Shown: positions 17,579-27,678, counted from the first letter of the stretch. The stretch: DNA of 64,000 bases from Martinezella lusitana (GCF_900094565.1 NZ_FMAF01000030.1:19694-83693), one strand, 5' to 3'. Notes: generated by a model not told the origin, from the sequence alone. Made by a program: numbers and translations.

Positions 17579-19522
17579 TCAAACCGCTTCAGCCGAGGCC
17601 TTTGACTGGTAGCCGACGTTCCCCATGATGTGGTAGTCACTGAGGTCTGCCTCCTTCGTTAGGTTCCAATAGTCGATAAGGCGCCAAGGGCTGTTTGTTA
17701 CGATTCGCCCCCGGGCGTTGCGGAAATAAGTGGACATGCCGGGATGGCTCCAGATCATCTTCTGGTGCATTTCCTGGATCGTCCGGTTGTAGTGTTGATA
17801 AACGTCTTGCCGGCATTCCACCTCGGATAACTTCTTTTCTCCCATCTGGCGCAGAACGCTCAGCACGTAGTCCAGCTGGCTTTCGATCGTGAAGATGAAG
17901 TTCCCGCGATGACCGAGGGCTGTATTGGGGCCGTAGAGCATGAAGAAGTTCGGGAAACCCGGCATGACGCTACCAAGATACGCCTGACAGTCGTCATCGT
18001 CCCAAGCCTCACGTACTGTCACGCCATCGCGTCCGAATATCTGAACTGGAAGCAAGAAGCGTGTGATATCGTAGCCCGAGGCGACGATGAGAACATCTGC
18101 CTCATGGCTGTCGCCATTTATCGCTCGGATCGACTTGCCTTCGACCTGTGCAGCAGCGCTGTCCACCAGACTGACCTGCGGCTTCAGAAGGGTTCTGTAC
18201 CAGCCATTGTCCAGGAGCATTCGCTTGCCGAACGGCGGGTAGGGGGGAATGACCTTCGCCAGTAGCTCGGGCCGCCCGGCGAGCTGTTCTTCGATATATC
18301 GTGTACACGTCTCGCGGTGGCCGTCGTTCAGCGCATTCACAGAGCGATCGGGATGCGGCCATGCCGGATCCTTCTGCAGGGATTCGTGCACTTGAGTATC
18401 AAAAATCCAACTCAGCCGGAGCCTATAAAGCCATTCGTAATGTGGTACCGCGCGGAGCAAGAACTGCATCGACTCGGGAACCGACATAAGAAATTTTGGA
18501 AAGGGTGCCGCCCATTGGCGCGATCGTTGGAAGATTGTCAGGGCGCTCACCCGATCGGCGATGGCCGGGACAATCTGCATTGCCGATGCTCCGTTTCCGA
18601 TCACAGCCACGCGTTTGCCGTCGAGCGTAACCCCGGGATCCCAATTGGAGGTGTGCACCAACGGTCCGTCGAAGTCACGCAGCCCGGGAATGTTTGGCCA
18701 TTTTGGCGTGGTAAATCCGCCCACGGCTGAAATGACCACATTGGTTACAAGGGTTTCTTCCCGCCCGTCTGGCAAGCGCAATCGAGAATGCCAAGTCCGG
18801 CTTTCCTCATCATAACGAGAAAACAGGCATTCCGTGCCGTAGCGGATTGAGCTTTCAATACCGAAGTCGCAGGCGACCCGGTTGAGATATTCATCAATTT
18901 CCTGCTGCAACGGGAAGAACTTACTCCAGTCGCCGCTGGCAAACGTGAAGGAGTATAGATGTCCGGGCGTGTCGACCCCGCAGCCAGGATAGCGATGTGA
19001 ATGCCAGACCCCGCCTGTGCGGTCCTGCTTTTCAATCTGGATGTAAGAAACGCCCAGTTGTCGCAGCCGAACTGCGGCCGCGATGCCGGACATGCCGGCT
19101 CCGATGACAAGTATGCGGAAGTTGTCCGGCAAACACACCGGATCAGGAACCGCGCCTGAATACCTCCGCAGCTTGTGGATCATCATGTCAGCATATTCCG
19201 GCGGAATAGGCTCAGCTTCTGACATGGAGAGCATGCGGATCAATTCTTCTGCCGATAAGTCTGCCCTTGCGATGGGAACGCCTTGGCGCCAAGCCATGAT
19301 GGCGCTCAGTGCTGCATCGCGAATCTCCGCCTGCAATTCGATTGCCAGACCACCGGAGTCGTTGTCGTCCCAGCCGCTCTTGGCAGGAATAAACCGCGGA
19401 CCTAGCCAATATTCTCGTCCTGTGAACTGATAAAGCAGGAGCAACAAGGTTGGGATATTGGCCGAAGGGAGTGCTTCGGCGATACGCTGACGAAACTGGT
19501 CGATGTCTTCAAAGTGAGCCAT
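17579..19522 (-). CDS. Baeyer-Villiger-type flavin monooxygenase
   Basis: A 647-residue FAD/NADPH monooxygenase. The FAD-binding Rossmann motif GAGMSGIAAA is at about residue 147. The type I Baeyer-Villiger fingerprint FxGxxxHxxxW is exact (FDGPLVHTSNW), followed by the NADPH motif VIGNGASAMQI. It has an N-terminal extension of about 120 residues before the Rossmann fold, seen in one branch of these enzymes. Such enzymes insert oxygen beside a ketone or oxidise heteroatoms; the substrate is unknown. It begins a minus-strand pair with a methyltransferase gene and lies near a P450/ferredoxin pair, suggesting small-molecule oxidation. Confidence 0.85.
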   Translation of the reverse strand: MAHFEDIDQFRQRIAEALPSANIPTLLLLLYQFTGREYWLGPRFIPAKSGWDDNDSGGLAIELQAEIRDAALSAIMAWRQGVPIARADLSAEELIRMLSMSEAEPIPPEYADMMIHKLRRYSGAVPDPVCLPDNFRILVIGAGMSGIAAAVRLRQLGVSYIQIEKQDRTGGVWHSHRYPGCGVDTPGHLYSFTFASGDWSKFFPLQQEIDEYLNRVACDFGIESSIRYGTECLFSRYDEESRTWHSRLRLPDGREETLVTNVVISAVGGFTTPKWPNIPGLRDFDGPLVHTSNWDPGVTLDGKRVAVIGNGASAMQIVPAIADRVSALTIFQRSRQWAAPFPKFLMSVPESMQFLLRAVPHYEWLYRLRLSWIFDTQVHESLQKDPAWPHPDRSVNALNDGHRETCTRYIEEQLAGRPELLAKVIPPYPPFGKRMLLDNGWYRTLLKPQVSLVDSAAAQVEGKSIRAINGDSHEADVLIVASGYDITRFLLPVQIFGRDGVTVREAWDDDDCQAYLGSVMPGFPNFFMLYGPNTALGHRGNFIFTIESQLDYVLSVLRQMGEKKLSEVECRQDVYQHYNRTIQEMHQKMIWSHPGMSTYFRNARGRIVTNSPWRLIDYWNLTKEADLSDYHIMGNVGYQSKASAEAV

Positions 19523-20319
19523 GGATTAGGTTCCTGCGGTTGAAGGATCTGGACCAATCGTCCAAGGCCTCGCGCCTGGATGCGATTGCTGTCCAAGTTC
19601 GAGGGTTCCACGACGGGCGTTTGGGGAGATTCTGCAGCAATTCGGCAAATATCAATTCAAAACGCGCCGGACCGGTCGGCATTGATCGCCGCGAACAAAA
19701 AGCCGCCTATTGAGGCGCCGTCAGATTAGAGGTTATGACGACGATGAGGGTTTGCTCGTGCGTTCGTCGCGACCACCCAGGTACAACCTGATGCGTCTGC
19801 GTGGCCACCGTTCGATATTCCTCGGCGAACATGGCCTGTTCCTTCTTCGGGATCTGGAGCCTTCTGCTCTCGGATGACCGGGCATAGGTCCCGGCAGATA
19901 ATTTGGCGCTAACATTTCGACATCTCCATGCGGTACCGTCGGACCGTGACGCGTCTGCAAATGCTTCGCAGCAATATGCGTGCCAAAGGAAAAAATGTTT
20001 TCTTGTTCAACATAATCGATCAAACCGCCCGGCGTTGCATATCGATCGATTGTCGCATATCGGACAAGGCCAAGTGATCTTGACCCGTTAACCGCCTGAC
20101 GAGCGCGAGGGACTGCTGCCGACCTCCTCGCCGGGACATCGAGTTCGGGGCCGAGCGTCTCGGCCGCGAATGTTGCCCAATCCGTTATGCCCGATATTCC
20201 CTCGCGCTTTGGCCGAAAGGGCACGACAAATCGTTGCCAGACATGGGTGGAATGGCTGGTTATTGCCAATAGCATGCGAAGGATTGGCTCTTCGCCGGCA
20301 GCGGCGGCAGGACTTGTTC
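19523..20319 (-). other. gap of about 800 bases with one doubtful ORF (19733-20275)
   Basis: Between the monooxygenase and the methyltransferase lies a 180-codon minus-strand frame. Its middle part (VRYATIDRYATPGGLIDYV, ENIFSFGTHIAAKHL) has protein-like composition, but the last 50 codons turn arginine-rich and low-complexity, as after a frameshift. I do not recognise it and see no clear ribosome-binding site. It is probably a decayed gene. Confidence 0.3.
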
Positions 20320-21429
20320 TTAGGTCGCCTTTTCCAGCACGTGAATGTCTGAGCCGGCGGCATCTGAAAGCACATCAACCGACACAAGCCCTGCCAGGTT
20401 CGCGCATTCTCTGAAAAACTCTTCCGAAAAAGAAAATGAGTTCTTCAAATGCAGCCGATCACCATTTTTAAGTTCGATGCTTTTTCCTTTGAGTCGAAAC
20501 GACAAATTTCTATTCACCGTCGCGGTGTGGATCACCTGCATGAAGCTGTCATCACCTCTTATATCCGCCTCATACTCAAACACTCCTGGATCAAAGTTAT
20601 CGTCGACGGGTAATTCTGCCTTCATTCGATAAAATACGTTTAGCTGAAATTCTGGATGCGCTTCGTAGTAGGCTTTTGCGACATTCCACCTCAGATCCGA
20701 GCCTATTGAGATCGCAAGCCAGCACTTCTCAGCGCTGTTCGATATCCTCCTCAACGCCTGGACAACCGCCGCAACCGGAGGAGCCTCACTTATGGAAGCG
20801 GCAAGATTCCCAAAAGTCCGCCCGAACATGACGACCAATGCCGTTTCCTCATCGGAAAAAAAGCGCCGCCCGGAAAAAATGTCATCTCGTATGAACTCGA
20901 TCTTCAGGTCGAACGATGGTGGCGATCGCTCTATATCCGAGAGGAACTCGTTCGAGCGATCAACCAGTACGCAACGTGAGGTTTTTCCGCGCAACTCCGT
21001 TGCAAGGGGAAGGGTCTTCTGCTGAAATGCTCGCACTGTTCCGGGGCCAAAGTCGAGAATTGACACCCCTTTTTGAGATCGCTTGCCCTGAGGCCATCGG
21101 ACATACTCTTTTACTCTCTGCTGAAGGTCTCGTGCCAACTTGATCTCGGCGTCGACCATATTGGTTGTCCCGGTATCCAACGCATTGTTCATCCTCTGGG
21201 TTTCAGCCCTTGCCCACAACAGCGAGCCGCTCATCGAATTGCCGTCCCGATCACATCCAGTGTGGTGAGCGTATTGTTCTGGACCTAAGTCTGGCGCATA
21301 TTTTTGTTGAAACAGCTTCAAACTCGTTTCAAGAAAGCTCACAATTGCTCTCCTCTGTGGGTGGCGATGGATTGGCGACAGGCGAAACTTTTGCGCAAAA
21401 AATTCTTTTGCCCGTCGCATTGAGCGCAC
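20320..21429 (-). CDS. EgtD-like SAM-dependent methyltransferase
   Basis: A 369-residue protein with the histidine-specific methyltransferase (EgtD-like) fold. Visible elements: the SAM-binding loop ILDFGPGT, CVLVDRSNEFL for the next acidic residue, the family hallmark MFGRTFGNLAA (EgtD proteins have GSTIGNF), and a C-terminal region ending SDIHVLEKA. EgtD trimethylates histidine for ergothioneine. No egtB-like partner is present, and the N-terminal part differs from classical EgtD, so the substrate may be another amino acid or amine. It lies upstream of the monooxygenase on the same strand and is divergent from the P450. Confidence 0.7.
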   Translation of the reverse strand: MRSMRRAKEFFAQKFRLSPIHRHPQRRAIVSFLETSLKLFQQKYAPDLGPEQYAHHTGCDRDGNSMSGSLLWARAETQRMNNALDTGTTNMVDAEIKLARDLQQRVKEYVRWPQGKRSQKGVSILDFGPGTVRAFQQKTLPLATELRGKTSRCVLVDRSNEFLSDIERSPPSFDLKIEFIRDDIFSGRRFFSDEETALVVMFGRTFGNLAASISEAPPVAAVVQALRRISNSAEKCWLAISIGSDLRWNVAKAYYEAHPEFQLNVFYRMKAELPVDDNFDPGVFEYEADIRGDDSFMQVIHTATVNRNLSFRLKGKSIELKNGDRLHLKNSFSFSEEFFRECANLAGLVSVDVLSDAAGSDIHVLEKAT

Positions 21430-22060
21430 GGATCGTGGCGGCGGCTTTCTGTGCCATACGTATGGCGGTGTCTTTGCAGCTACCCACCTTTTTGTGTGGG
21501 GCCGACTGTCGGATTTTCCTCCTCCAGCAAGTCGGCGGCGGTTCAGGCATTATTCAGGCCAAGGCAGAACATCGTTTTAAAACAATGAAGTGCTACTCAT
21601 GCGCCTTTGACCGTGTCCGGCATTGTCGGAAGCGCGACACCGTAATGTCGCGTGTTTGCTCGTCGACCTCTACGCCAAGTTGCTTGCGCGAGCGCGATCG
21701 CGTTTCACCGGTTTTTGTTAGCTCCTCGACACAAGCTTTTTCAGCTTGCTCGGGATCAAATAGCCGAAGAGCAACGGGAAGATCGCTTTTCGGCCGACCA
21801 AAGGGAACTGGCATGAATTTTGAACTCTCTCTGCGAGGCGATCAGCGCTGCCGGCACCTTGAGTGGCCTCATAATCGGGGGATGTCGGGTCGCGATCGAC
21901 CGGACAACCAGATCGCGACGGTCAATAGCCGGAGTTGCCGAGTATCGCCACTCGCCCTCTTGGCTTTTCGATCGGCAGATGAAGAGCGGCAATGGGACTT
22001 CAGCCGTCAAAGAACATGACGGGCTAATGCAGCCAGCCGCCGTTCAGGAGAAATCAATTC
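21430..22060. other. 630-base divergent intergenic region
   Basis: It separates the methyltransferase (minus) from the P450 (plus) and so should hold both promoters. No clear nod box, -24/-12 element, NifA site or anaerobox was found. A 73-codon minus frame at 21593-21814 is unsupported. Confidence 0.4.
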
Positions 22061-23275
22061 GTGGGTGACCCAATTCCAGATCATGTTCCGCGCGAAATGG
22101 TGAGCGACTTCAGCTTGTTCACGTCACCCGGCATGCAACGCGTCTCCAATGGAGATCCTCATGGAGCCGCCGCTCGTGTTCACGCCGGACCACCAGTGTT
22201 TTATTCACTCCACAATACGCGTGATGGTCGTGGCACGTGGCTCAGAACCCGGGCCAAAGACCAACGCAAAGTGCTGCAGGACCCTGATACTTTTTCCAGC
22301 AATCGCAGCATTTTCGCCTCTGCGCTCGGTGACGACTGGCCGTTGATCCCACTCGAGCTTGATCCACCGGCCCACGGCATCTTTCGCTCCCTGCTTAACC
22401 CCCTGTTCTCGCCAAAACGAGTGATGGCGCTGGAAGCGTCTATCCGTGCGCAAGCGATCACCATTGTCGAAAAGATCTCCGTGTCGGGTAAAAGCTGCGA
22501 GGTGATGAAAGATTTTGCCATTCCATTCACAGTTGGCGTCTTTCTTCAGTTTTTGGGATTACCGAACGAGCGGCTCGACGTATTTGTCGGCTGGGCGAAG
22601 GCCTTGCTCCACGGAGATAAGGTCCAACGATCGGCAGCCGCTCGGTCTATTCTGGAGTTTATCGATGAACTTGCGGCCTTGCGCCGGAAAGAGCCTGCAG
22701 GCGACTTCATGACCTTCGTCGTGCAGGCACAGATCGATAGCCGCCTGCTGGCCGAAAACGAAGTCCGTGGCATCGGCGTACTATTGTTCGTCGCGGGGCT
22801 CGATACGGTCGCAGCCGCGATCGGCTTTGACTTGGCCCATCTGGCACGCAATCCAAAAGACCAAAATTTGTTGCGCAGTGAACCGGAACGGATCGTGCTC
22901 GCAACCGAAGAATTGTTGCGGGCATATTCGACCGTACAGATGATTCGTGTGGCAACGAAAGATATCGATTTCGAAGGCGCGCCGATTCGCAAAGGGGATT
23001 ATGTTTGCTGCGCTACGATGATTGCCAATCGTGATCCGGCGGAGTTCGAGGATCCCAACGTGATTGACCTGGCACGCGAGGACAACTGCCACACCGCGTT
23101 CGCCGCAGGTCCCCATCGTTGTCTTGGTTCGCACCTTGCCCGGCGGGAGATCATCATCGGCTTGGAGGAATGGCTGTCTCATATTCCTCATTTCCGTATC
23201 AAAGAAGGTACGGCCCCCATAACCCATGGCGGCCATGTGTTCGGGATCGAAAATCTGGTCCTGGAATGGTCATAA
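22061..23275 (+). CDS. cytochrome P450
   Basis: A 404-residue soluble bacterial P450. The I-helix oxygen-activation motif is VAGLDTVAAA, the K-helix ExxR is in EELLRAYS, and the heme-cysteine loop is FAAGPHRCLGSH (Cys about residue 353). The GTG at 22061 is chosen because CAGGAG stands eight bases upstream and the N-terminus (GDPIPDHVPRE) is typical. A ferredoxin gene follows within 35 bases and probably supplies electrons. Substrate unknown; symbiotic rhizobial P450s have been linked to terpenoid and other secondary metabolism. Confidence 0.93.
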   Translation: MGDPIPDHVPREMVSDFSLFTSPGMQRVSNGDPHGAAARVHAGPPVFYSLHNTRDGRGTWLRTRAKDQRKVLQDPDTFSSNRSIFASALGDDWPLIPLELDPPAHGIFRSLLNPLFSPKRVMALEASIRAQAITIVEKISVSGKSCEVMKDFAIPFTVGVFLQFLGLPNERLDVFVGWAKALLHGDKVQRSAAARSILEFIDELAALRRKEPAGDFMTFVVQAQIDSRLLAENEVRGIGVLLFVAGLDTVAAAIGFDLAHLARNPKDQNLLRSEPERIVLATEELLRAYSTVQMIRVATKDIDFEGAPIRKGDYVCCATMIANRDPAEFEDPNVIDLAREDNCHTAFAAGPHRCLGSHLARREIIIGLEEWLSHIPHFRIKEGTAPITHGGHVFGIENLVLEWS

Positions 23276-23309
23276 CTCGAGCGCCGCTATGCAGCTTCGG
23301 AGGTGCGGC

Positions 23310-23528
23310 ATGCACATCATCGTCCACACTGCCAAATGCCAGGGACACGCGCGATGCTGGTTCCAAGCGCCGGAGATCTTCAAGTTGGATGAGGATGGTT
23401 ATATCCTGCCCGGCAATATCGACGTTGCTGCAGGGAACGAATTTCGCGCATCCCGGGGTGCTCGATCATGCCCCGAACGTGCGCTGGAAATCACCCGCTC
23501 ATTCGATACAGTTGGAGTCACGGCGTGA
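23310..23528 (+). CDS. 3Fe-4S-type ferredoxin, P450 partner
   Basis: A 72-residue ferredoxin. Cysteines are at positions 10, 16 and 54 (KCQGHARC and SCPERAL), the spacing of small [3Fe-4S] ferredoxins that feed bacterial P450s; His13 takes the place of the second cysteine of a 4Fe-4S site. The ATG at 23310 has CGGAGG upstream. It is probably co-transcribed with the P450. Confidence 0.88.
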   Translation: MHIIVHTAKCQGHARCWFQAPEIFKLDEDGYILPGNIDVAAGNEFRASRGARSCPERALEITRSFDTVGVTA

Positions 23529-24045
23529 ACTGAGGCTTTAGACCTGCAAGCGATAAGCAGACGGTTGATCGACGATCCACCCGTGTTTCAAAAGCTGCTA
23601 CCTGCAAACATCATGCGCCGATGTCGCTCAGGTCTGTCTGACATGCGACAATGGCGGACTTGCCGGAGAGCTGCTTTAAGAAAGTTACTGCAAAACAAAG
23701 GGTTTTTCCTGCGGCATGCATATTGCTTCGAGCCATTTGCGAACGCTTCACGATCAAAGTCAACTGAGCGGAAATGTCGAAAATGTCAGCAAAATGCTCT
23801 CTGCCGCCGCCTACCTCCTGCCATCAGATTTCCGGACGTAATGGAGAGATCTGGTCTTGTCACCAAGGAATATTCAGGACGAATTGCTTCTCTTGAAAAC
23901 GTAACGATAGTCCTTGCTTGCTCAGGGATGGGAATGAATCCCTGATCCCAAATCTCATGCATAAAATTCGCTTTCCAGGACGATTGTTGAGCACGCGTTT
24001 AGCGCGGGCGATGAATTTCTCTTTGACCCAAACATCGGAGCTTCA
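23529..24045. other. 517-base intergenic region
   Basis: I see no supported gene between the ferredoxin and the porin. A 126-codon plus-strand frame (23565-23945) has no recognisable sequence or ribosome-binding site. Confidence 0.4.
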
Positions 24046-24570
24046 GTGAATATCAGACCCATTCTTCTCGGCGGGATTGCAACACTTTCAGTCGCGCCTT
24101 CCGTATGCGCTATCGATCAAGTCGTCGCCGTCGAGCCGGAACCGGCTGAACTTGTCCGCATCTGCGATGCCTACGGCAAGGGCTATTTCTATATCCCTGG
24201 ATCTGAAACCTGCATGCAAGTCGGGGGTATGGTCCGCACGCAGGCATCGTCATACAATCCTTACGCCCCAGTTGAACCCAGCGGCACCACCTGGCTGACG
24301 CGAAGCGAAATCTATGTCAATGCGGCAACGGAGACTGAATATGGCCTCCTGAAGACGACGACGACTCTACGGTTCGATTATACGGACGATAGTAGCACGA
24401 TCGGCGCCGATCTACCTGTGGCGAATATATCGCTTGGTGGTTTCCTCATCGGCCGCGCCGGCTCTCAATATAATGATTGGATCGGCTATGTCGGCAATGT
24501 CATCAATCCGGATGTAATCGGCAATGGCCCTCTCAAATTGAATCAACTTTCGTATTTTTATGATTGCGGC
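24046..24570 (+). pseudogene. 5' half of an alphaproteobacterial porin gene
   Basis: From the GTG at 24046 (GGAG upstream) 175 codons encode the N-terminal half of a rhizobial porin. A signal peptide (MNIRPILLGGIATLSVAPSV, cleaved after CA) is followed by the family N-terminus EPAELVRICDAYGKGYFYIP, a TCMQVGGMVR strand and further beta strands. Rhizobial porins are about 350 residues. The sequence breaks exactly where GTAAGCG, the start of an IS66-type inverted repeat, begins (24571). The 3' half was not found elsewhere in the window. Confidence 0.85.
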
Positions 24571-24659
24571 GTAAGCGCCGTCTCCGCCCCATTGAATTGG
24601 CTATATTTTGAGGCTTGCCGGGTGTGCGAGAAGGTTTCCAGGACTATCTGGAGATTTGC

Positions 24660-25103
24660 ATGGCAGATGATGGATTTGTTGGGCGTTACGAAGTTGTCGA
24701 GCCGCGCCGCGGAAACCGGCGTTGGCCGGACGATGTGAAGGCGCGGATCGTGGCGGAAAGCCTTGAGCCTGGCGTTCGTGTTGTTGATGTCGCGCGCCGT
24801 CATGACGTTGTTGCGCACCAGCTTTCCTTGTGGCGCCGGCAAGTGCGCGAGGGCATTCTGGCGTTGCCTTTTGAGACTATGTCGGGCCAGTCGGAGAGCG
24901 GCGATGCCGAGCCTGCATTTGTGCCTTTGGCGATTGCGGCAGAGCCGAGCGAGGCTGTGAGTGTTTTGGCGCCGCCGCTGCCGGCGACGGTTTCGTCGGT
25001 CTTGACATTGGAGATCGGCCCGGACGTTGTGATGCGGGTTCCCGGCGATGTGCCGGTTGAACGTGTGGCGGCTCTGGTGCGAGCCATGCGAGGGACGGCA
25101 TGA
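24660..25103 (+). CDS. IS66 family accessory protein TnpA
   Basis: A 147-residue IS66 Orf1/TnpA protein. A helix-turn-helix of the transposase-8 type is visible (RRWPDDVKARIVAESLEPG, VVDVARRHDVVAHQLSLWRR). The ATG at 24660 (MADDGFVGRYEVV) matches family N-termini. It overlaps tnpB by four bases. Intact, but the element has lost tnpC function. Confidence 0.85.
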   Translation: MADDGFVGRYEVVEPRRGNRRWPDDVKARIVAESLEPGVRVVDVARRHDVVAHQLSLWRRQVREGILALPFETMSGQSESGDAEPAFVPLAIAAEPSEAVSVLAPPLPATVSSVLTLEIGPDVVMRVPGDVPVERVAALVRAMRGTA

Positions 25104-25309
25104 TCGTCGCGGGCCAACGCCTGCCGATCCTGATTGCAACGCGGCCGGTTGACTTCCGCTGTGGGCATCAGGCGCTGGCTCTGATGGTGCAGACCGAATT
25201 GAAGCTCGATCCGCATTCCGGGGTGACGGTGATCTTCCGGTCGAAGCGCGGCGATCGCCTGAAGATCCTGGTGTGGGATGGCACCGGAATGGTGCTAACC
25301 TACAACGAT
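25100..25309 (+). pseudogene. IS66 TnpB, 3'-truncated
   Basis: About 70 codons of the IS66 Orf2/TnpB protein (ATRPVDFRCGHQALALMVQ, FRSKRGDRLKILVWDGTGMV). The family continues after LTY with a K-R/L-E segment; here the frame passes into unrelated sequence at about 25305. That marks the left boundary of the first recombinase element. Confidence 0.8.
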
Positions 25310-25339
25310 CTGCATTCATACTGCATCTCTCTTTCGGAT

Positions 25340-27445
25340 TCAGTTGAAGGTTTTGGCGTGTCTGGCATTTTCCTTATGGGCGGCGAGGCGATCGACGAGT
25401 TGGTTCCATCGACTGCATTGCTTTTGCGGTAAATCGCTCTTCGGAAGCTCGTACAGGTAATAGTGTCCGTTGTAGGCATGGCTGGTGACGAGGCCATGTT
25501 CAGCCCATCTGGCGAGGGTATGCTCATGGATATTGAGGTGTGCAGCCGCCTCCTTCTTTGTCAACATCCCACGATCCCGGAGCCGGTCATAGCGTGATCT
25601 CAGCTTGTATTCGCGAACAAGATAGGTGACGCGTTTGGTTGTGAAGCGGGCGTTGCGCTGGTCACGGCGCGTCACCGAGCCCGGACGGTATCCCTGATTG
25701 TTGAGAATGTCGGCGATCTCGGAAAAAATATGATCGTCGAGGAGTTTATCGATCAGTTGGATGACGTCGGGGCTCGTCTTGACCTGCTGGCTGGGCGATT
25801 TTGGGCTGATGGTGACGAGTGTCTGGGTTTTGCCGCCTTTGAAGCGAATATGAGCCTTGGTTGTGCCTCTCTTCGGTAGTTTGAGGAGGGTGACATCCTC
25901 AATGATGTGGGCAAGCAAGCGCTTTCGTTCGCGGTTCGGGGTCTCTGAATTGGTCCAGAGCTTTTTGAAGTCCGCCGTCATTGTGACCAACCGCTCTTGG
26001 ACGGCCTTATTGAGGATGAATTGATCGTGCTCCTGGGCGCGCTCGCGCTCTTCGCGGGCATTAGCCAAGATGCGGAGCTTCTCGTTCCATTCCCCTTCGA
26101 GCGTGTCGGCGACAAGGCGGTTATTGGGATCGACGAGCATGAAACGGCGCTGGGCGAGATCGGCCTCGGTTTGGGCGCGCTCGATTGCGCGACAGCGCAG
26201 CCGGTCCGCCTCTTCATGTCGCGCTTCGATTTCTTTGCGGACTTCAATTGCCAGTTCGACGGCTGCCGGCGTCATCTGATCCGCGATCAACATGCCGATG
26301 GCTTCGTCGACGGGAGGAGCAGCGATCGCCTGGCACACGTGTTCTCCGCGATTGCTACGGGCGCGGTCACAAACGTACCAGGCTTCCTGTCGACCGCGTC
26401 GGGCAGCGTAGCGCATGTGAAAATGCCTGCCGCATTGCCCACACACGGCCCGTCCCTGCAGCAGCGCCGGTCCTTCCCGCGGAGGCGATGCGACACCGGC
26501 GTTCCATTTATGGCAGATGTTCGACTTTAGAATCCTCAGGTTCTCTTGGTGCTGCTCCCAGCTGATATAGCCGGGATGGGCATCTGGAATACACGCCGTC
26601 CAATCGTCGGTACCTTGTTCACGGACGAGCTTTTTGCCATCGATGGTTCGTCGATAGCGACGGCGACCATAGGCATAGGCTCCGGCGTAACGTGGATTAT
26701 GCAGCACGCGCATCGCCGTCGAAGGCGTCAGTGGCCGAAAAACAGTCTGGCTATCGTGCAGGCGGGAGGGAAAGAGAATACCTTCCTGACGAAAGGCCTT
26801 GACGGTCTGGGAGGCGGATCCGACGCGAGAGAACGTCTCAAAGAAATGAGCAATCGTCTCTCTAATTTGCATGTCCGGATCGAGAGCCACATTGCCGGAA
26901 TGGTCATAGACCAGTCCGGTTGGCAGGGGGCAACGGAACTCGCCGCGCCGTGCCTTGTTGAGAATACCGCCGCGCAGCCTTGCCTTGATCACATGCAGTT
27001 CGGCCTCACTCATTGTTCCCTTGAGGCCGAGCAGGAGGCGGTCGTTGAAACTTGCCGGGTCATAGACACCGTCCTCGTCGAGGATCAGGGTGTCAGCAAG
27101 GGCGCAGATCTCCAGTAGACGCTGCCAGTCGGCATTGTTGCGCGCCAGCCGGGAGACCTCCAGACCCATGACGATCCCGGCATGCCCCATGCCGACATCG
27201 CTGACCAGCCGCTGAAATCCCTCGCGCCAGACCGCCGATGCGCCGGATTCACCCTGATCGTTATCGATGACGATAATTTGCTCCTCGCGCCAACCAAGTG
27301 CGATAGCGCGCCCGCGAAGCGCATATTGCCGCATGGCGCTCTCGGTATTGTCGATGACTTGCCGCATCGAAGATTGGCGGATGTAGAGGTAGGCGCTGCG
27401 TTCACGGTGATGGGACTGGACTTTGAGGTGTACATTCATGTTCAT
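25340..27445 (-). CDS. large serine recombinase (element 1)
   Basis: A 701-residue large serine recombinase. The N-terminal catalytic domain has YLYIRQSSMRQV with the nucleophilic serine, then GLEVSRLARNNADW and LLLGLKGTMSEAELHVI. A recombinase domain follows, then a zinc ribbon (CGQCGRHFH...C), a long coiled coil (about residues 400-500) and a C-terminal helix-turn-helix (LTKKEAAAHLNIHEHTLARW). It probably moves its element by site-specific strand exchange. Its start overlaps the end of the upstream ORF (27442) by four bases. Confidence 0.9.
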   Translation of the reverse strand: MNMNVHLKVQSHHRERSAYLYIRQSSMRQVIDNTESAMRQYALRGRAIALGWREEQIIVIDNDQGESGASAVWREGFQRLVSDVGMGHAGIVMGLEVSRLARNNADWQRLLEICALADTLILDEDGVYDPASFNDRLLLGLKGTMSEAELHVIKARLRGGILNKARRGEFRCPLPTGLVYDHSGNVALDPDMQIRETIAHFFETFSRVGSASQTVKAFRQEGILFPSRLHDSQTVFRPLTPSTAMRVLHNPRYAGAYAYGRRRYRRTIDGKKLVREQGTDDWTACIPDAHPGYISWEQHQENLRILKSNICHKWNAGVASPPREGPALLQGRAVCGQCGRHFHMRYAARRGRQEAWYVCDRARSNRGEHVCQAIAAPPVDEAIGMLIADQMTPAAVELAIEVRKEIEARHEEADRLRCRAIERAQTEADLAQRRFMLVDPNNRLVADTLEGEWNEKLRILANAREERERAQEHDQFILNKAVQERLVTMTADFKKLWTNSETPNRERKRLLAHIIEDVTLLKLPKRGTTKAHIRFKGGKTQTLVTISPKSPSQQVKTSPDVIQLIDKLLDDHIFSEIADILNNQGYRPGSVTRRDQRNARFTTKRVTYLVREYKLRSRYDRLRDRGMLTKKEAAAHLNIHEHTLARWAEHGLVTSHAYNGHYYLYELPKSDLPQKQCSRWNQLVDRLAAHKENARHAKTFN

Positions 27446-27678
27446 GGTGCTCTCCGTTGGTGGATGCTCATGGCGATGGTCGCCAGGACATGAACGACGG
27501 CGCTGAGGTCGTCGCGCGCCGGTCGGGTGGCCAATGACAGGTAAAACGGGTCTTGATCAGGGCTTGCCGCCGCAGGCAGTGCACGGGCCCATCCCCACAT
27601 GCCGCGGCGCAGAAAAAGCATGAGGCCGCTACGGGCCTTGAGCGGCAGAACTTCGCCGAGAGCTGCACTGCGCAGCAT
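27442..27678 (-). CDS. short element-1 ORF, possible frameshift extension of the HTH protein
   Basis: From the ATG at 27678, 78 codons (MLRSAALGEVLPLKA..., then MWGWARALPAAASPDQDPF) end four bases into the recombinase gene. The frame is open further upstream into the tail of the helix-turn-helix gene, where a run of eight A on the coding strand lies, so it may instead be made as a -1 frameshift fusion. Function unknown. Confidence 0.5.
   Translation of the reverse strand: MLRSAALGEVLPLKARSGLMLFLRRGMWGWARALPAAASPDQDPFYLSLATRPARDDLSAVVHVLATIAMSIHQRRAP

Noticed and set aside
21593..21814. 73-codon minus-strand ORF between the methyltransferase and P450
   Set aside because: Protein-like composition but no ribosome-binding site, no known family and no coherent upstream context.
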